Part shown: in pieces, positions 1 through 6,810 of the stretch
Numbering within the stretch: the stretch's first letter is position 1
Layout: every line of letters starts with the position of its first letter
Assembly (NCBI GenBank): GCA_937927845.1
Contig: CALFXE010000299.1
Span: forward strand, 1 to 11,547
Direction of reading: 5' to 3'
Length of the DNA stretch: 11,547 bases
Source of the DNA: an uncultured Paludibacter sp.
GTDB lineage: Bacteria > Bacteroidota > Bacteroidia > Bacteroidales > Paludibacteraceae
The notes under the pieces: generated by a model
What the model was told of the DNA's origin: nothing
Databases searched by the model: none
The model's input: only the letters and a program-made list of their open reading frames with translations
Made by a program: the position numbers and the translations under genes

Positions 1-270
1 CTCCTCTGCAATTGCAGTCGGTTTTCTGTATACCCCGCCCACCAGCGAGCGTGTCATCCCGAAAGAGCGCAGCGAATGAGGGAACTCCTCTGCAATTGCA
101 GTCGGTTTTCTGTATACCCCGCCCACCAGCGAGCGTGTCATCCCGAAAGAGCGCAGCGAATGAGGGAACTCCTCTGCAATTGCAGTCGGTTTTCTGTATA
201 CCCCGCCCACCAGCGAGCGTGTCATCCCGAAAGAGCGCAGCGAATGAGGGAACTCCTCTACAGTCGTAGT
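1..270 (+). repeat. 84-bp GC-rich tandem repeat, three perfect copies plus a partial fourth
   Basis: Units run 1-84, 85-168 and 169-252 and are identical base for base. A degenerate fourth start (CTCCTCTACAGTCGTAGT) lies at 253-270. The array may continue left of the window. The unit is about 57% GC, well above the AT-rich genes around it. A 12-bp perfect palindrome, CTGCAATTGCAG, lies at each repeat junction (6-17, 90-101, 174-185). The core reads GTATACCCCGCCC, then AGCGAGCGTGTCATCCCGAA, then GAGCGCAGCGAATGAGGGAA. Because 84 is divisible by three, two plus-strand frames stay open through the array; these are not credible genes, since they only repeat the same 28 residues. Perfect identity implies recent duplication or ongoing homogenisation. 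A diverged inverted copy lies at the right end of the window, so this is a dispersed intergenic family rather than a local tandem repeat only. Confidence 0.97.
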
Positions 271-287
271 AGGTTGATGTGAAATAA

Positions 288-302
288 AAGTCAAGATGAC
301 TT
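288..302 (-). terminator. Weak candidate terminator of the AraC-family gene
   Basis: On the minus strand, AAGTCA and TGACTT form a perfect 6-bp stem around a 3-nt loop, followed by TTATTTC. It begins 3 nt past the AraC stop codon, in the right orientation. The stem is short and AT-rich and the U-tract is interrupted, so the call is tentative. Confidence 0.35.
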
Positions 303-304
303 CA

Positions 305-967
305 CTATAAACTTGAACACATTCTAATTTGTGAAGGATTTTTTCCTATTTCTTTTTTACAAAAATTAGTGAATTGAGATTCTGATAAAAATTCAAGTTC
401 AAAAGCAATTTGTTTAAAAGATTTTTTGGTTGATGTTATTTCTTGAAGTGTTTTTTTAGATTTCTGTTCTATTAACCATCGCATTGGTGTTGTTCCAAAA
501 ATCTTTGTAAATCTTGCTGAAAAAGCTTTTGGCGACATGTAAAAAGAATCTGCTATCTGTTTGACAGATTGATAATTTATTGAATTTTGATTAAAATGTT
601 CTAACATAATTATATCATCAGATATTACTTTAAACAGAAAGAAATATATTTCTTCTGTAGTGTAATACATTTTCAACATCAGAAAGAATTCTTTTATTTT
701 AGTTTCGTACCAGCTATTGCAGTTTATGCCATCTAATAAGCACGATACTATACCTCTGATAAAATAGTCGATGCGTTTCTTGATGTCCGATATTCCTATA
801 TTGTTTAGATTGTCAGCTATGTCTGTAGATTTTTTTACATATTGATCTATAAAATGAAATGTACAATTATCACAAAGAGATACTATGTGGTTTATTTTAA
901 ATGTAATTATTGTGCTTTTTTCGACTACGGAGTATAAGTATTGAGATCCTTTTGGTAAGAAAATCAT
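305..967 (-). CDS. AraC-family transcriptional regulator, C-terminal part of an apparently broken gene
   Basis: The 220-residue open frame ends in a two-helix-turn-helix AraC/XylS DNA-binding domain. The first HTH is at about residues 134-158 (SVKQIADSFYMSP, then FTKIFGTTPMRW) and the second at about 182-214 (SFKQIAFELEF, then FTNFCKKEIGKNPSQIR). Residues 1-130 look like the end of a cupin-like sensor domain plus a helical linker. The only in-frame ATG is at 967, but it falls inside the sensor domain: reading upstream in the same frame gives more protein-like sequence (see 968-1183). The 220-residue product is therefore probably a remnant, although a truncated DNA-binding protein could still be made. 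The target genes are unknown. It stands alone, downstream of a terminator that isolates it from the outer-membrane gene at 1334-2767. The DNA-binding domain is a confident call; that the protein is functional is not. Confidence 0.8.
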   Translation of the reverse strand: MIFLPKGSQYLYSVVEKSTIITFKINHIVSLCDNCTFHFIDQYVKKSTDIADNLNNIGISDIKKRIDYFIRGIVSCLLDGINCNSWYETKIKEFFLMLKMYYTTEEIYFFLFKVISDDIIMLEHFNQNSINYQSVKQIADSFYMSPKAFSARFTKIFGTTPMRWLIEQKSKKTLQEITSTKKSFKQIAFELEFLSESQFTNFCKKEIGKNPSQIRMCSSL

Positions 968-1183
968 TTTCTTCTGAATAATATTATTGATGTTACCATC
1001 TTCAAATTGAAATTCAATAGCTCCCCTATAAATGAAAAAAATTGTATTTGCATCTAATGTAATTTCTCCAAAAGTATTTTTATCATAATGCAGTAAACTG
1101 ATTAATGGTTTTTTTGTATGCTAACATGGTACACAAGTGATATTATGTTTTTCAAAATTTTTAATTTCTATATTAGATTTTAT
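968..1183 (-). pseudogene. Detached N-terminal sensor half of the AraC regulator, interrupted by TAG
   Basis: Reading the minus strand in the frame of the 305-967 gene gives NIEIKNFEKHNITCVPC, then a TAG stop at 1121-1123, then HTKKPLISLLHYDKNTFGEI, TLDANTIFFIYRGAIEFQFE and DGNINNIIQK, running directly into the Met at 967. The stretch after the stop is 51 codons with no further stop. It matches my recollection of the N-terminal sensor domain of Bacteroides AraC regulators, including the short Cys-Pro-Cys-like start followed by KP.ISLLH.DK. The frame is open upstream to a TAA at 1208-1210, with no ATG, GTG or TTG in it, so the original start codon also seems to be lost, or is non-canonical (ATA at 1181-1183 or ATT at 1184-1186). 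Inference: a former full-length protein of about 290 residues was inactivated by a nonsense mutation. A sequencing error is the main alternative. Confidence 0.72.
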
Positions 1184-1215
1184 AATGATTAAAGTTGAAA
1201 GGTTAGATTAATTTG

Positions 1216-1223
1216 CAAAAGTA
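1216..1223 (-). promoter_or_regulatory. Candidate -7 promoter element of the AraC gene
   Basis: The minus strand reads TACTTTTG, an exact match to the Bacteroidota -7 consensus TAnnTTTG. It lies just downstream of the terminator at 1243-1276 and just upstream of the reconstructed AraC reading frame. No clear -33 TTTG is present, so confidence is moderate. Confidence 0.4.
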
Positions 1224-1242
1224 TATAAAATGTAAATATAAA

Positions 1243-1276
1243 AAAAATGAAAGAGACGCAAATAAATTGCGCCTCT
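1243..1276 (-). terminator. Rho-independent terminator of the DUF5723 gene
   Basis: On the minus strand, AGAGGCGCAA and TTGCGTCTCT form a 10-bp stem with a single G-U wobble and a 5-nt loop (arms at plus-strand 1267-1276 and 1252-1261). TTCATTTTTTTT follows. On the plus strand the wobble becomes an A-C mismatch, so the hairpin is better formed in minus-strand RNA. It starts 57 nt past the DUF5723 stop, which suits a terminator for the two-gene lipoprotein-barrel locus. Confidence 0.88.
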
Positions 1277-1333
1277 CCCAACTAACATTAAAACTTGATG
1301 TATGGCAATATCAATGATTTTAATCTCTAATTT

Positions 1334-2767
1334 TTAATTTTTCTTTTTCATTTTTCCTAAAGCCCATGATAAGCCTAACTGTACGTTAGTATTAACAGGA
1401 TCGATTGGGATAAATTGAGGAGTTAAATTTGAAGGTACATAGTCGCATGCTAAGAAGATATTAGCAACAATCAAATTTAATCCTACACCAAAACCAAATG
1501 AAGGAACAGATCCTATTGCTGAATTCATCAGTGTATAACTTCCTGTAATATTCAGCATATGAATTGGTTTGATATTTACCATTGCTGTTAATTCGGAAAT
1601 ACTATTGTTTGGAATCAGTTTATTTGAATAAAGTAAACCTACACTTAATCTGTTCTCCCAAATACCGGCTTCTGCACCTACATTAATAGTAGGACTTAAT
1701 TTAACTGCTAAGTTTTCACCTTCATCTTGAAGTTTAAATTGCATGATTTTAATCAACTGGTCGTCAATGGTAGATTCTTCTTCGTCACCACCGCTACCAC
1801 TACCGCTTCCTCCACCTTGATTTAAGAAATCATCAAGACCGTTATAGCTAATTTCTCCGGAAGACTTTGCTACTTTATTGTGAGTCATGTTCCAGTTGAT
1901 GACACCTAAGTCAGTTATACCGGCAGATACAGTTAAAAAGCTAAATGGAGACCAGCTTGCACCTAAGTCGGCAGCAAAACCAAGTCCTGCCATGCCCGGT
2001 GTTCCCATTTCAAAACCGTCAATAGCACCATTATCATCTTCAGTCAGTTCAATACCGGCTAAGTAAGCACTCATTTTACCTTCTGACTTAATTTTAAATA
2101 TGTAGTTATTAGGTTCAATATCAATTTTGATTTGATCCATACCGGCACCGATTTTTGCACCTCCTACTAAAAGTTTTCCTTTCGCACCTACACGTATGTT
2201 ATCGCCAATAAGAAATGATGCTCCTAACGAAGCTTCACCTATTAATTCAGTGGAAATTCCTAAATTAGTTATATTATAATGTATATCCTGATCATCAGGT
2301 ATTCCCAATTTTAAGAATCTAAAGAAATCTTTAGGTGCATTGAGTTCTGTATTCCAACGTGTTGATACATCAAAAGTCCAGAAAGATGTTCCTGCATAGA
2401 TACCCAAGCCAAATAAACTAAATCTGTTATTCAACTTAAAATAGTTTTCAGGGCTGAGCTTATTGAGAAACTCATTAGCATCAACTGCTTCATTCATAAA
2501 CAACACCATAGGATCACCTGCATTTACACCGGGATAGAGAAATGTGTTTAATCCAAAGGTTGTTCTGACATCGAAATCCAACGAACCCAAAGCAGGGATA
2601 TTGAAATAACCTCTTGTAGGCACCAAAGCCGGATTTAAGAAATGCTTTTGGGGTGCGTTGTCCATAAAATACCCTACCTTGGCAACTGATGTTTGGGCAT
2701 TAGTAGCTTGAAAGGTTGCAATCAGAATCAATGATACAATCATCATTTTTACATTTGCTTTTTTCAT
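1334..2767 (-). CDS. DUF5723-type outer-membrane beta-barrel protein
   Basis: The product is 477 residues. I chose the Met at 2767 because a good signal peptide begins there: MKK, a hydrophobic stretch VSLILIATFQ, and likely signal peptidase I cleavage after Ala24 (ATNA-Q). An upstream in-frame ATG at 2851 would add 28 charged residues that spoil the signal. The mature protein opens with FLNPALVPTRGYFNIPALGS (near Asn45-Pro46), the hallmark I associate with DUF5723 proteins of Bacteroidota. Alternating Gly/aromatic strands follow, ending in QLGLSWALGK, consistent with an outer-membrane barrel of the FadL/PorV type. Residues 318-332 form a Gly/Ser run followed by Asp/Glu (GGGSGSGSGG then DEEES), probably a flexible loop. 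The gene follows the 1154-residue lipoprotein by 226 bp on the same strand and ends at a strong terminator. No enzymatic role is visible; its cargo or partner is unknown, with the lipoprotein the obvious candidate. Confidence 0.85.
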   Translation of the reverse strand: MKKANVKMMIVSLILIATFQATNAQTSVAKVGYFMDNAPQKHFLNPALVPTRGYFNIPALGSLDFDVRTTFGLNTFLYPGVNAGDPMVLFMNEAVDANEFLNKLSPENYFKLNNRFSLFGLGIYAGTSFWTFDVSTRWNTELNAPKDFFRFLKLGIPDDQDIHYNITNLGISTELIGEASLGASFLIGDNIRVGAKGKLLVGGAKIGAGMDQIKIDIEPNNYIFKIKSEGKMSAYLAGIELTEDDNGAIDGFEMGTPGMAGLGFAADLGASWSPFSFLTVSAGITDLGVINWNMTHNKVAKSSGEISYNGLDDFLNQGGGSGSGSGGDEEESTIDDQLIKIMQFKLQDEGENLAVKLSPTINVGAEAGIWENRLSVGLLYSNKLIPNNSISELTAMVNIKPIHMLNITGSYTLMNSAIGSVPSFGFGVGLNLIVANIFLACDYVPSNLTPQFIPIDPVNTNVQLGLSWALGKMKKKN

Positions 2768-2830
2768 ACGTTTAAATTTTATTTTTGTTTCTTTTTTATT
2801 TTGTATGGAACCTTGATAACTCAAATAAAT

Positions 2831-2844
2831 ACACTTATAAGTGT
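2831..2844. promoter_or_regulatory. 14-bp perfect palindrome upstream of the DUF5723 gene
   Basis: ACACTTATAAGTGT is its own reverse complement. It lies 64-77 bp upstream of the chosen DUF5723 start, inside the 226-bp gap after the lipoprotein gene. It could be an operator for a dimeric regulator or a small leader hairpin. No convincing TAnnTTTG promoter was seen next to it. Its location also argues that the upstream ATG at 2851 is not the real start. Confidence 0.35.
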
Positions 2845-2993
2845 TGAACAATCATTTTAATACTATCGGTTTCATCACAGTTTTTATTTAACAGTTTAAA
2901 TCTACGAATACTACATTTTAATATATTTGACAGTAAAACAAATAACGTTAAAAAATGTTCAGTTACTATTAAATAATTCAATAAAATTTGTAA

Positions 2994-5900
2994 TTAAATT
3001 GGTAATTTGATTTTAACACCGCCTATTATCCTTGCTTTCAAGTCGGCTATTACAAAGTTTTCCGGTTTGATTGGCGTACCTGCAACTGTAGAATTTGAAG
3101 TTGCCTTGAACACTAATATAATCTTGTCCATATCTTTGAGCGATTTCAAACTATCTGCCAATCTAATTTGTATAGTTGACTCTACACCACTGCCATCAGG
3201 AGCGCCTGCCCATATTGTCTGAGGTTCCGGAGCCGATAAAATATTCAAATTCTTATCTACCATCAACATCTCTAATCTTAAATCCAATGGAATTGAATTT
3301 GTAATTTTGGCTGTTATCTCTAATGCTCCGGTATTAATATCTATATCACCTAAATCCAAACTGACATCTTCAAGAGTATCTTTCAGAACTACACTCAAAT
3401 CTTTACCGAAATTGAAAGGTATGGTGATGTCATATTTAACCTTCAAATTATATTTTGCAGTCAGATCGATAAGATGCTGATAACCTGTGTTTATAATTGG
3501 ATTAAAGCTGATTTTAACTGAATCGGGAATTGGTTTGAACAAATCTTGAATATTTGTATCCATGAATGTATAACCTGTTGGCATACCAGACTCGCTTGGA
3601 GAATACCAATATGAGGCTGTCCTGATGTCATTAGGAGATTCGGATTTAGGTAGACTGAAGTCCAGATTTATTTTGTTATCCGTTAATGCATTTCCATTTT
3701 TATAATTAGTTAATGACAGGGTTGCATCTATCGGAATTCCTATATTACTTTCTGTACTTAGAGCCAACACAGGATTCAGAATATCGAGTACTACATCATC
3801 ACCTTTCATAAAGTCAGGTAAATCATCTAATGCTAAATTCGGAATATCCATTTTATCACCGAAGTCGACATTAAATTTACCATATACAGATTTGAATTCA
3901 ATATTCTTCAGAGCTACATTCACATCAACCGAAATGTCTTTTCCTTGTAAATCTTCGCTATTGATTGTTGGATTTGATACAGAGACATTAACATCAAAAT
4001 TAACTTTATCATCTAAAGTCAGACTGCCATTAAGATCAGAGCCGTCAAATTTAAGTCCTCTCAAATTTATTTTCTTACTTAACTTACCATCTACAAATGC
4101 TTCTCTAATAATTAACTCGTTGTTGATATTAACAGCTCCCGACTCAAATTTTAAAATATCAGGGAAAGAGATTGTTATATCTGCATCCAAAGGATTAGTT
4201 CCTAAATCCGGCATATTGTTAATAGTTATATCAAGTTCTAATTCAGCACCTGGCTTTAATGTTATACTATCTAAAGCTACAATCTCGCTTGGTATATCAT
4301 CTATTGCCATATCTAAAACAGTAGAGTCTTGATAGTTAGCTTCTAGAGTCTTCATCTCTATAGAAGTAGATTCTATTTGAACATCCGATACAATAGCTTC
4401 GAATGCTAATTTTTCATTTTGTAAAGCTTCAATTTGTGTTGAAAGTGCTGTACCCGGTAAGAGAATAATACTTCCGGCAATATTAAATGTATCTTTTAAG
4501 GATAAGAAACCATCATCCAGATTTTGATTAATATGCAAAGCCTTTAATTCAAGTTGAATGAAATCAGGTATGTTACCATTAATTATATATTCATTATTGA
4601 TTAAATTTGGATCTGGTTTGAACTCATATAAATCGCTGAATTTCAGAGTTAAATTCTTAGCTCTTAATTCTAACGGCATATTGGGTTTGTTAATATTAAT
4701 CGTTAAATAACTTCCAGGTTGAACGTTGACTGTACCAAGACGAGCAACTTTATCTGCTATATCAATTTCATATTCCAAAGCTACTTGACCAACTTGGATC
4801 TCTTTATCGATTTGATTTGTCTCTACCATAACAGATTCAACCTTAATAGCCGATTCAGATTTTAAATTAATCAATGGGTCGGCAGAAGTGTTAATCTTAT
4901 CACTATTCATTCTACCACCTATACTTATCTGTCCGTTATATGTTATATCACCCTGCCAACTTAAAATCTGGTTTGTAATAGGTACTTGAGACATATCTAT
5001 TTCTTCCAAATCTAAAGTAATGGAGTAACCTGTTACAGGATCAAGTGTTGCATTTGTAGCTGTAAAAGTTTGTCCTGCCATTCCATCAAATACAAAATTA
5101 TTAGGGAATGTTATAGATAAATTGTCAATTTTGTAACTTGAAGTCTTCATCTCAGGCAGATTTGAAGGCTTAATGTTTATTACCATATTTTTAGGTAGAG
5201 GAGACCCATCAATCTTACCTAATGATATAGTGTTTATAGTCTTTATGTCCTCAGGAATCGAATTGTTTTCTATGGTAAACACCGAAGTGCCATCTATAGG
5301 TGTAACAAAGTCAGGGATTTCAAAATCCATGTTTCTGATTTTTACACCTTTAACTCTTACATTAATAACCAAATCAATTTCTTTTGCTTTCTGTAATTTA
5401 TTGACTTCTACCTTTCCATCGGCAGCAATCACTCCCGATATATTGACTTGTTTGCTTATCTCGATGAGTTTGTTTACTGCGTTGGGTAAATTGTGAAACG
5501 CATCTATATCAAGTGTTTTGGTTGTTTTGTAATTGGGCCAAGATAACTTGTTGTTTTCTCCCTTCAACTCAATAAGTTGACCATTACTCTTTGATACATT
5601 AAACTTCCCGATAAGAAGTGGCGACGGAACCTTGAATTTAAACAGGTCGGTCGGATCGATAGTAATATTTGGAGTGAAAGTAGTTTCCCCACTAAAGACA
5701 TCGCTTGCATCACCCAATGCAAGTTCTATTTCTAATTTAGCACCAGATTCCAGATCAATTTGATGAATTGTGCTAATTCCTTCCGGAACATCAATGGAAT
5801 AATTGATAGTTACCGACAGCTCTCCTATGTTAATCTGGGTTGATGGTATCGGAATCGGAATAGGGTTGTCGCCTGAATATTCTTGCAAAAGGCCGGCTAA

Positions 5901-6458
5901 AAGATCATCTGTTTTATCTTTGTTATCATCTATGTCGGCTAAATTAAGTTTTGTCTCATCCAAAGCGTAATCTGAAAAGCTAACTGTAAAATCTTTATTT
6001 ATGTCTACTGAAGGTACTACATCACCAAGTTCCATTGAAGGAATATTCATATCAAGATTTTCGGTCTGTGTAAATCCGGGAATAACAAATTCGCTAACAT
6101 CAATATCACCAAAATCTACTTTTGTGTTTTGAGCAAAGACCTTATCATCAAATTTTAATTTATCAACATCCAAATCTTTTAATAAATCTTCAATAGACAT
6201 GGAGTCTGATATTGTCATTCCATATCCACCATCACCAAGGGTTTTCAAAAAACTTTGATCTTCAGAGCTTAAAAAATCTCCCAAAAAGATTGTGTCTAAT
6301 TTGCCAAGGGCTATTCCAAGTGAGTCGCCACCTACACTGATTTCAGGGTTAATACCTTTAGAAAGGTCATACATAGGGTCGATACATGACTCAATAGTCA
6401 AGGAAACAAGAGCAGTAAATAATATTATGCTCGATAATTTTGTTGCGGCATTTTTCAT
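2994..6458 (-). CDS. Very large modular lipoprotein, partner of the DUF5723 barrel
   Basis: The product is 1154 residues with an N-terminal lipoprotein signal: MKNAATK, a hydrophobic core, and LTIESC with the lipid-attachment Cys25. Cys25 is the only cysteine in the whole protein, which strongly supports lipidation. The mature start (CIDPMYDLSKGI, then SVGGDSLGIALGKLDTIFLG) resembles lipoproteins I recall beside DUF5723 genes in Bacteroides. The body is almost entirely beta-prone, acidic and Asn/Asp-rich. A loose module recurs at about residues 224, 401, 570 and 722: I-P-x-x-I-x-x-(I/L)-x-x-I-x-L, a Gly, a hydrophobic strand, N-(L/M)-P, then a (L/I)-x-(I/F)-x-F-P-x-x-(F/L)-x-F strand. The last 200 residues differ and include PFNFGKDLSVVLKDTLEDV and NSIPLDLRLEMLMVDKNLNI, possibly a conserved C-terminal domain. 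The likely site is the periplasmic face of the outer membrane or the cell surface. No catalytic motif is visible. ATG 6458 is supported by the signal peptide. Function unknown. Confidence 0.85.
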   Translation of the reverse strand: MKNAATKLSSIILFTALVSLTIESCIDPMYDLSKGINPEISVGGDSLGIALGKLDTIFLGDFLSSEDQSFLKTLGDGGYGMTISDSMSIEDLLKDLDVDKLKFDDKVFAQNTKVDFGDIDVSEFVIPGFTQTENLDMNIPSMELGDVVPSVDINKDFTVSFSDYALDETKLNLADIDDNKDKTDDLLAGLLQEYSGDNPIPIPIPSTQINIGELSVTINYSIDVPEGISTIHQIDLESGAKLEIELALGDASDVFSGETTFTPNITIDPTDLFKFKVPSPLLIGKFNVSKSNGQLIELKGENNKLSWPNYKTTKTLDIDAFHNLPNAVNKLIEISKQVNISGVIAADGKVEVNKLQKAKEIDLVINVRVKGVKIRNMDFEIPDFVTPIDGTSVFTIENNSIPEDIKTINTISLGKIDGSPLPKNMVINIKPSNLPEMKTSSYKIDNLSITFPNNFVFDGMAGQTFTATNATLDPVTGYSITLDLEEIDMSQVPITNQILSWQGDITYNGQISIGGRMNSDKINTSADPLINLKSESAIKVESVMVETNQIDKEIQVGQVALEYEIDIADKVARLGTVNVQPGSYLTININKPNMPLELRAKNLTLKFSDLYEFKPDPNLINNEYIINGNIPDFIQLELKALHINQNLDDGFLSLKDTFNIAGSIILLPGTALSTQIEALQNEKLAFEAIVSDVQIESTSIEMKTLEANYQDSTVLDMAIDDIPSEIVALDSITLKPGAELELDITINNMPDLGTNPLDADITISFPDILKFESGAVNINNELIIREAFVDGKLSKKINLRGLKFDGSDLNGSLTLDDKVNFDVNVSVSNPTINSEDLQGKDISVDVNVALKNIEFKSVYGKFNVDFGDKMDIPNLALDDLPDFMKGDDVVLDILNPVLALSTESNIGIPIDATLSLTNYKNGNALTDNKINLDFSLPKSESPNDIRTASYWYSPSESGMPTGYTFMDTNIQDLFKPIPDSVKISFNPIINTGYQHLIDLTAKYNLKVKYDITIPFNFGKDLSVVLKDTLEDVSLDLGDIDINTGALEITAKITNSIPLDLRLEMLMVDKNLNILSAPEPQTIWAGAPDGSGVESTIQIRLADSLKSLKDMDKIILVFKATSNSTVAGTPIKPENFVIADLKARIIGGVKIKLPI

Positions 6459-6574
6459 AATAATACTTTTAAAAAATTGATATGGATTTTATTAATCTAC
6501 ACTTACAGTAAAAATCAAAGTGTAAAATTAAGAAATATTTACAACTCCAACAAAAAATATAGCCTTTTTGTTCA

Positions 6575-6582
6575 CAAACTTA
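6575..6582 (-). promoter_or_regulatory. Candidate -7 promoter element of the lipoprotein gene
   Basis: The minus strand reads TAAGTTTG, an exact TAnnTTTG match, 117 bp upstream of the start at 6458. There is no clear -33 TTTG at the expected distance, and in AT-rich DNA such 8-mers can arise by chance, so confidence is low. Confidence 0.3.
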
Positions 6583-6680
6583 AAAAAAACATGCATAATT
6601 GGTTAGATTATTGTTATTTTGTGCTTATTTATGTTTAGATGTGAAAGCAATTGATATTTCACCAAATTTATTTTTAAAGG

Positions 6681-6712
6681 AGCGTGTAAGTAGGGTTTAC
6701 TCGCTATTTTTT
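6681..6712 (+). terminator. Terminator-like hairpin facing the plus strand, with no matching gene
   Basis: AGCGTGTAA (6681-6689) and TTACTCGCT (6697-6705) pair over 9 positions with one T-T mismatch around a 7-nt loop. A and six T residues follow (6706-6712). This has the form of a rho-independent terminator read on the plus strand, yet no plus-strand gene lies upstream. Read on the minus strand, the hairpin could end the flippase transcript, but the bases after it (CCTTTAAAAAT) make a poor U-tract. Confidence 0.45.
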
Positions 6713-6810
6713 ATTGATAAATATGCTTTTCAATCTTTAAACTCATTCATATAAAAATTTATTTTTAATGTGTTGAGAAACTTAATTACCTTGATATAAT
6801 AAATTATTTA

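Larger units (their letters stand above)
6459..6810. other. Gene-free AT-rich gap with promoter and hairpin signals
   Basis: No credible coding frame is present in these 352 bp. The gap should hold the promoter of the lipoprotein gene that starts at 6458 and the 3' end of the flippase transcript. A short AT-only palindrome at 6796-6814 overlaps the flippase stop codon, but has no U-tract in the gene's direction. The stronger hairpin at 6681-6712 is listed separately. Confidence 0.7.

Noticed and set aside
1..252. CRISPR-like array
   Set aside because: The 84-bp units are contiguous and identical with no unique spacers, and no cas gene is present.
12..282. Two overlapping plus-strand open frames of 85 and 68 residues in the tandem array
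   Set aside because: They exist only because the 84-bp period is a multiple of three with no stops in those frames. The proteins are the same 28 residues repeated, in two different frames, with no domain or signal.
1083..1127. 14-codon minus-strand frame from ATG 1127 as the start of the AraC gene
   Set aside because: It is out of frame with the AraC gene and ends at TGA after MLAYKKTINQFTAL, while the in-frame reading continues as sensor-domain sequence.
2768..2851. N-terminal extension of the DUF5723 protein from the ATG at 2851
   Set aside because: It would bury the signal peptide behind 28 charged residues and would cover the 14-bp palindrome upstream of the gene.
3892..4332. Plus-strand frames antisense to the large lipoprotein (also 3007-3222 and 5173-5496)
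   Set aside because: They mirror the codon structure of the opposite strand, have no recognisable domains, and lie entirely inside a strong minus-strand gene.
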